From Anaerostipes amylophilus (GTDB lineage: Bacteria; Bacillota; Clostridia; Lachnospirales; Lachnospiraceae): DNA of 64,000 bases. Within the stretch, counting starts at the first letter, position 1; each line of letters begins with the position of its first letter. The notes beneath the pieces are model-generated. The model was not told where the DNA came from. It was given only the letters and a program-made list of their open reading frames with translations, and ran no database searches. Shown here piece after piece: positions 61,113-64,000 of this stretch. The translations under genes were made by a program, and so were the position numbers. Location of the stretch: contig NZ_JAOQJG010000004.1 of the NCBI RefSeq assembly GCF_025567365.1, forward strand, positions 216,060-280,059, read 5' to 3'.

Positions 61113-61132
61113 AGTTTTAACTTTTATAAGTG

Positions 61133-61603
61133 TTAGTCTTTTGGTAAATTTAGCTTATCAGATTTCTCAAATAAGGATTGAATCTCAACAAGAGAATCTT
61201 CCAGAGAATCTTCAATTGCTTTTAATTTATCAGCATCAACATTATAATTTAAAAATAGCTGTTCAATATTCTCGGTAATATGATGACCCAGATGGGAAAT
61301 CAGAAGGAAAGTATTGAAATTGTGACTGTTTTTAGCGTTTTCAAAACGTTTTAGATCTTCTGTGATAAAATCAATGATTTCCTGATCACTGGCAAATTTA
61401 CCATGTACCATAGCATATGGTTGCATACGCTGTAGGAAATATTTGTTGTGTCGTGTAATGTTAAAAACATAAGAAACAATCAGTCCATCGCCAAGATCAA
61501 ACTCAGCAATGTGCATAATACTATTGAACTCTTTAATAGAGGTAGCACCTAACTGACGCAGGTTAATATTGATAAAATCTCCGGTTACAGTATTTTGATT
61601 CAT
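61133..61603 (-). CDS. Conserved-looking protein of unknown function
   Basis: A 156-residue soluble protein, no signal or membrane segment, that I do not recognise. It begins MNQNTVTGDFININ, has a hydrophobic core (FDLGDGLIVSYVFNITRHN), a middle rich in Phe and His (FNTFLLISHLGHHITENIEQLFL) and an acidic helical end (LKAIEDSLEDSLVEIQSLFEK). GAGGAGAG 8 bases before the start and a clear terminator support a real gene. It follows the transporter gene by 44 bases on the same strand, so the two may be cotranscribed. Confidence 0.68.
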   Translation of the reverse strand: MNQNTVTGDFININLRQLGATSIKEFNSIMHIAEFDLGDGLIVSYVFNITRHNKYFLQRMQPYAMVHGKFASDQEIIDFITEDLKRFENAKNSHNFNTFLLISHLGHHITENIEQLFLNYNVDADKLKAIEDSLEDSLVEIQSLFEKSDKLNLPKD

Positions 61604-61647
61604 AAGATCACTCTCCTCTCATAAATATTATATTCCATAATTTTTCA

Positions 61648-62916
61648 TTAAGCAAATCGGATCAAAAGAAATACAGAACATACGGCAATAGATAAGATCA
61701 TCATAGGGAATCCAATCTTAAAATATTGTCCAAATGTGATAGGATGTCCATTATTCTTACTAATACCAGATAAAACAACGTTTGCAGAAGCACCGATCAG
61801 AGTTCCGTTTCCGCCTAAACAAGCTCCAAGTGATAATGCCCACCAGATTGGAGTGACATCCATTCCTTCTGACTGCATGGTAAGAATCATAGGAATCAAT
61901 GTTGCAACAAATGGAATGTTGTCTAAGAAAGAAGATACAATTGCGGAAACCCATAAGATGACCATCATTGTAACAACCATATTACCATGAGTAATAGAAA
62001 TTAATCCATTTGCAAGCATTGTGATAACGCCAACTTTTTTCATACCACCGACAACGATAAATAATCCAATAAAGAAAAGAATGGTTGGCCATTCAACTTC
62101 TGAAATGATTTCTTCAGGTTCCTGTCCGCCGATCAGAAGCATGATACATGCCGCAGCGATTGCAACGGTGCAAGACTGCACGCCTAACTGATCATGGAAA
62201 ATAAAGCATAAAGCAACGAGAATGATAATGATCACGCTTTCATGCATAAGTTTTCTATCTTTGATCGCTTTGTTTTCATCTAGCTGCATGACTTTGGCAA
62301 TGGCTTCATCTTCTACAAACAACTTTCTTCCATATATAAAATACATACAGATCAAACCAACGATGATAACCAATATAGTAGCTACACCTGTATTTAAAAT
62401 AAAATCTACGAAACTTAATTTCGCTGCACTACCAATCATGATGTTAGGTGGGTCACCGATCAGTGTAGCGGTACCACCGATATTGGAAGCCATGATCTGT
62501 GTGATAATATATGGCACAGGATCAACTTTCAAGATATTTGTGATAGCTAAGGTCATTGGACCAACTAACAATACAGTCGTAACGTTGTCAAGCATTCCAG
62601 AACATACAGCTGTGATCAAAATAAAGATGACCATGATTGGCCAAGGACGACCCTTTGCAATCTTTGCAGCTTTGATCGCTATGTATTCAAAGATACCAGA
62701 ATTCTTAATAACTGCAACTAAAAGCATCATTCCGACAAGAATGCAGATGGTTTCTACATCGACTGCGTCAATACAATCTTCAATCGAAAGAATGTGGGTA
62801 AGCACCAAACATGCAGCACCAGTTAATGAGGCAACTGTATTGTGGACCTTCCCTGTGATGATAGCGCCCATCGTACATAAAAAGATGACGATCGCTATGA
62901 TTTGTTGTAATGACAT
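61648..62916 (-). CDS. ArsB/NhaD-family (SLC13-like) ion transporter
   Basis: A 422-residue membrane protein with about 11-12 helices. Two family repeats are visible, each with a hairpin-like motif (SNIGGTATLIGDPPNIMIGSA in the first half; GACLGGNGTLIGASANVVLSG in the second), plus VAVIKNSGIFEY and FLDNIPFVATLIPMI. Members move sodium/protons, arsenite or dicarboxylates; the substrate is not decided here. AGGAGG precedes the start and a promoter is visible upstream. Confidence 0.9.
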   Translation of the reverse strand: MSLQQIIAIVIFLCTMGAIITGKVHNTVASLTGAACLVLTHILSIEDCIDAVDVETICILVGMMLLVAVIKNSGIFEYIAIKAAKIAKGRPWPIMVIFILITAVCSGMLDNVTTVLLVGPMTLAITNILKVDPVPYIITQIMASNIGGTATLIGDPPNIMIGSAAKLSFVDFILNTGVATILVIIVGLICMYFIYGRKLFVEDEAIAKVMQLDENKAIKDRKLMHESVIIIILVALCFIFHDQLGVQSCTVAIAAACIMLLIGGQEPEEIISEVEWPTILFFIGLFIVVGGMKKVGVITMLANGLISITHGNMVVTMMVILWVSAIVSSFLDNIPFVATLIPMILTMQSEGMDVTPIWWALSLGACLGGNGTLIGASANVVLSGISKNNGHPITFGQYFKIGFPMMILSIAVCSVFLLIRFA

Positions 62917-62948
62917 AACAATTTCCTCCTAAAAATAAACTCATTATT

Positions 62949-62976
62949 ATAATAGACCTCTTTTCAAATATTGCAA
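62949..62976 (-). promoter_or_regulatory. Promoter of the ArsB/NhaD-family gene
   Basis: Read on the minus strand: TTGCAA (62976-62971), 16-base spacer, TATTAT (62954-62949). Confidence 0.5.
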
Positions 62977-62980
62977 GGGA

Positions 62981-63014
62981 AAAATAAAAAAGAAGCCATA
63001 AATATGACTTCTTT
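62981..63014 (-). terminator. Terminator of the luxS transcript
   Basis: On the minus strand AAAGAAG and CTTCTTT (63014-63008, 62995-62989) with inner CA/TG pairs are followed by TTTTATTTTT. An additional palindrome, TTATATGAT-T-ATCATATAA (63035-63053), lies between this and the small gene's stop codon. Confidence 0.72.
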
Positions 63015-63059
63015 AACAAAATTTTGACACTACTTTATATGATTATCATATAAGAGTAA

Positions 63060-63260
63060 TTATAAATTTGTAACAATCTGATCATAAAGATCAAGTTGAC
63101 AATGCTGTTCAGAGACAGAAAAATGTTTACAGTTTAAACAGCTTGGTGCTTTTGCATCATCTCCAGTACTGACGTTCTTTACGGAATGATCACAGCCACA
63201 AGGACAATACTGGCTGCATTCTTCGGCAACTTCTTGATATACTTTGTTTTGATTTTTCAT
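63060..63260 (-). CDS. Small Cys-rich protein encoded after luxS
   Basis: A 66-residue protein with seven cysteines: Cys15, 19, 21, 23 (CSQYCPCGC), Cys41, 44 (CLNC) and Cys54, with His25, 46 and 53. This density suggests bound zinc or an iron-sulphur cluster. I do not recognise a named family. It is encoded on the same strand as luxS, 93 bases behind it; AAGGAGG lies 11 bases upstream of the start and a perfect 13-bp hairpin stands between the two genes. The presence of a strong ribosome site and no opposing gene argues that it is real. Confidence 0.72.
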   Translation of the reverse strand: MKNQNKVYQEVAEECSQYCPCGCDHSVKNVSTGDDAKAPSCLNCKHFSVSEQHCQLDLYDQIVTNL

Positions 63261-63284
63261 AATATAAAAACCTCCTTATAATAA

Positions 63285-63322
63285 GTACTCACAGAATCAC
63301 GTGGAAAGAATTCTGTGAGTAC
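63285..63322 (-). repeat. Perfect 13-bp hairpin between luxS and the Cys-rich gene
   Basis: GTACTCACAGAAT (63285-63297) and ATTCTGTGAGTAC (63310-63322) flank a 12-base loop. It lies 10 bases before the AAGGAGG of the small gene and has no strong T-run, so it may set processing, mRNA stability or expression level. Confidence 0.68.
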
Positions 63323-63353
63323 AACAATAGATGCCTTTATATTATGTACAAAT

Positions 63354-63833
63354 TTATGCTGGATAATTCAGATTTTTATCATCTGCAACGTATAAAGCAT
63401 TTTCAAGATAATGATCTGCAAGATAATTTGCCATAGGAAGATTCATATCAAGATAGTTACCACAATCTTTTGCGCTGGCACCAGGCACATCACCTTTGAA
63501 ATCTCGAATAAATTCAAAGGTACTTATAATAAGAGGAAGTACATCTCTTGAAGAGAGATCGCCAGCTAATATAAGATAGAATCCAGTACGGCATCCCATT
63601 GGACCAAAGTAAATAACTTTATCCTGCCATTCTTCATTGTTTCTTAAATAAGTAGCAGCCAGATGCTCGATCGCATGCATCTCTGCAGTGTTCATGACAG
63701 GCTCACGATTTGGAGCTGTCATACGAAGGTCGAATGTTGTTAAAGTTTCAGAACCAACAGCGTCTTTGCGAGAAACATAAACGCCAGGCAATAATCTTAA
63801 ATGGTCAATTGTAAAACTTGCTATTTTTTCCAT
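63354..63833 (-). CDS. luxS: S-ribosylhomocysteine lyase
   Basis: A 159-residue metalloenzyme that splits S-ribosylhomocysteine into homocysteine and the precursor of autoinducer-2. Metal ligands are His53 and His57 in HAIEH (Glu56 the catalytic base) and Cys124 in KDCGNY; Cys81 in GCRTG is the second catalytic residue. Normal length. GAAAGGAAAC precedes the start; a -10 TATAAT lies at 63878-63873 on the minus strand with a poor -35. No pfs/mtnN gene is adjacent. Confidence 0.98.
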   Translation of the reverse strand: MEKIASFTIDHLRLLPGVYVSRKDAVGSETLTTFDLRMTAPNREPVMNTAEMHAIEHLAATYLRNNEEWQDKVIYFGPMGCRTGFYLILAGDLSSRDVLPLIISTFEFIRDFKGDVPGASAKDCGNYLDMNLPMANYLADHYLENALYVADDKNLNYPA

Positions 63834-63938
63834 GATAGGTTTCCTTTCTTATATGAAATGTATTTACATCATATTATAACGTGAAAACAGAGGAAAATCT
63901 ATGAAATAAAATTAGTTTCTAAAAGATGAAAAAAGTAG

Positions 63939-63993
63939 TTGACATACTGTATACAGCTATGGTAAGATAATCAACGTCGCTGAAAGAGCGGCG
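63939..63993 (+). promoter_or_regulatory. Promoter and transcript start at the right edge
   Basis: TTGACA (63939-63944), 18-base spacer, TAAGAT (63963-63968). The spacer contains the palindrome CTGTATACAG (63948-63957). The expected transcript begins with a 7-bp hairpin, CGTCGCT (63975-63981) and AGCGGCG (63987-63993) with a GAAAG loop. The gene lies beyond the window. Confidence 0.55.
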
Positions 63994-64000
63994 GAAAAAT

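Noticed and set aside
62222..62932. 236-codon plus-strand open frame opposite the ArsB/NhaD-type transporter
   Set aside because: It lies wholly inside the transporter gene, has no ribosome site and its composition is that of an antisense shadow of a hydrophobic protein.

Overview
The window reads as the chromosome of a low-GC, Gram-positive, spore-forming anaerobe of the Clostridia, most likely Lachnospiraceae; an Anaerostipes-like species is my guess from gene content, not a computed placement. The basis is: AT-rich DNA with strong GGAGG ribosome sites; a sporulation sigma factor (sigma-G) and an alpha/beta-type spore protein (SASP); an [FeFe] hydrogenase; a pyrophosphate-type phosphofructokinase; an IspH-ribosomal protein S1 fusion; AddAB instead of RecBCD; and LexA boxes of the Gram-positive CGAAC-N4-GTTCG type at recA. 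I saw no rRNA, tRNA, insertion sequence, prophage or CRISPR array. Nearly all of it is ordinary core genome.

Layout. 1-9.6 kb: the end of addB, addA, a SASP gene, a TenI-like gene, cardiolipin synthase, a methyltransferase, Hsp33 and a large secreted protein. 9.6-18.7 kb: an acidic membrane-proximal protein, rpiA, a Gfo/Idh/MocA dehydrogenase, a CorA transporter, sigG, an orphan amino-acid binding lipoprotein, aminopeptidase P, PPi-type PFK and a YihY membrane protein. 18.7-26.6 kb: a sugar-uptake region with a BglG/LicT-type antiterminator, a mannose-family PTS (IIAB, IIC, IID), a DUF956 protein (ManO), mannose-6-phosphate isomerase and a glucose-family IICBA permease. Both the antiterminator gene and the mannose PTS operon are preceded by a ribonucleic antiterminator (RAT) element overlapping the left arm of a terminator.

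26.8-35.6 kb: an SH3-NlpC/P60 cell-wall hydrolase, a MATE exporter, then queA, an oxidoreductase, an HI0933-type flavoprotein, cmk and ispH-rpsA. 35.7-51.7 kb: pyruvate carboxylase, a TepA/ClpP-like protease, the hydrogenase, then the ftsK-fhs-folD-rimO-pgsA-cinA run and recA-recX. 51.8-58.6 kb: a zinc phospholipase C-like protein, a two-component system with a third membrane-anchored partner, a rhodanese-TtcA-like fusion and a YbiT/YkpA-type ABC-F ATPase. 58.7-64 kb: ylxM-ffh-rpsP-khpA, an unknown protein, an ArsB/NhaD-type transporter, and luxS with a small Cys-rich protein.

How the genes work together: the PTS genes import sugars, ManA and PFK pass them into glycolysis, pyruvate carboxylase refills oxaloacetate and the hydrogenase handles excess reductant; fhs and folD feed one-carbon units. 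The signals I consider most worth following are the tandem 11-bp-period TGATGC repeats in front of both the two-component operon and the next gene; the paired RAT/terminator leaders; the 15-bp hairpin that touches the SASP ribosome-binding site; the internal ribosome site inside ispH-rpsA; and the small Cys-rich gene behind luxS with a perfect 13-bp hairpin between them. I did not find a clearly new multi-gene system.
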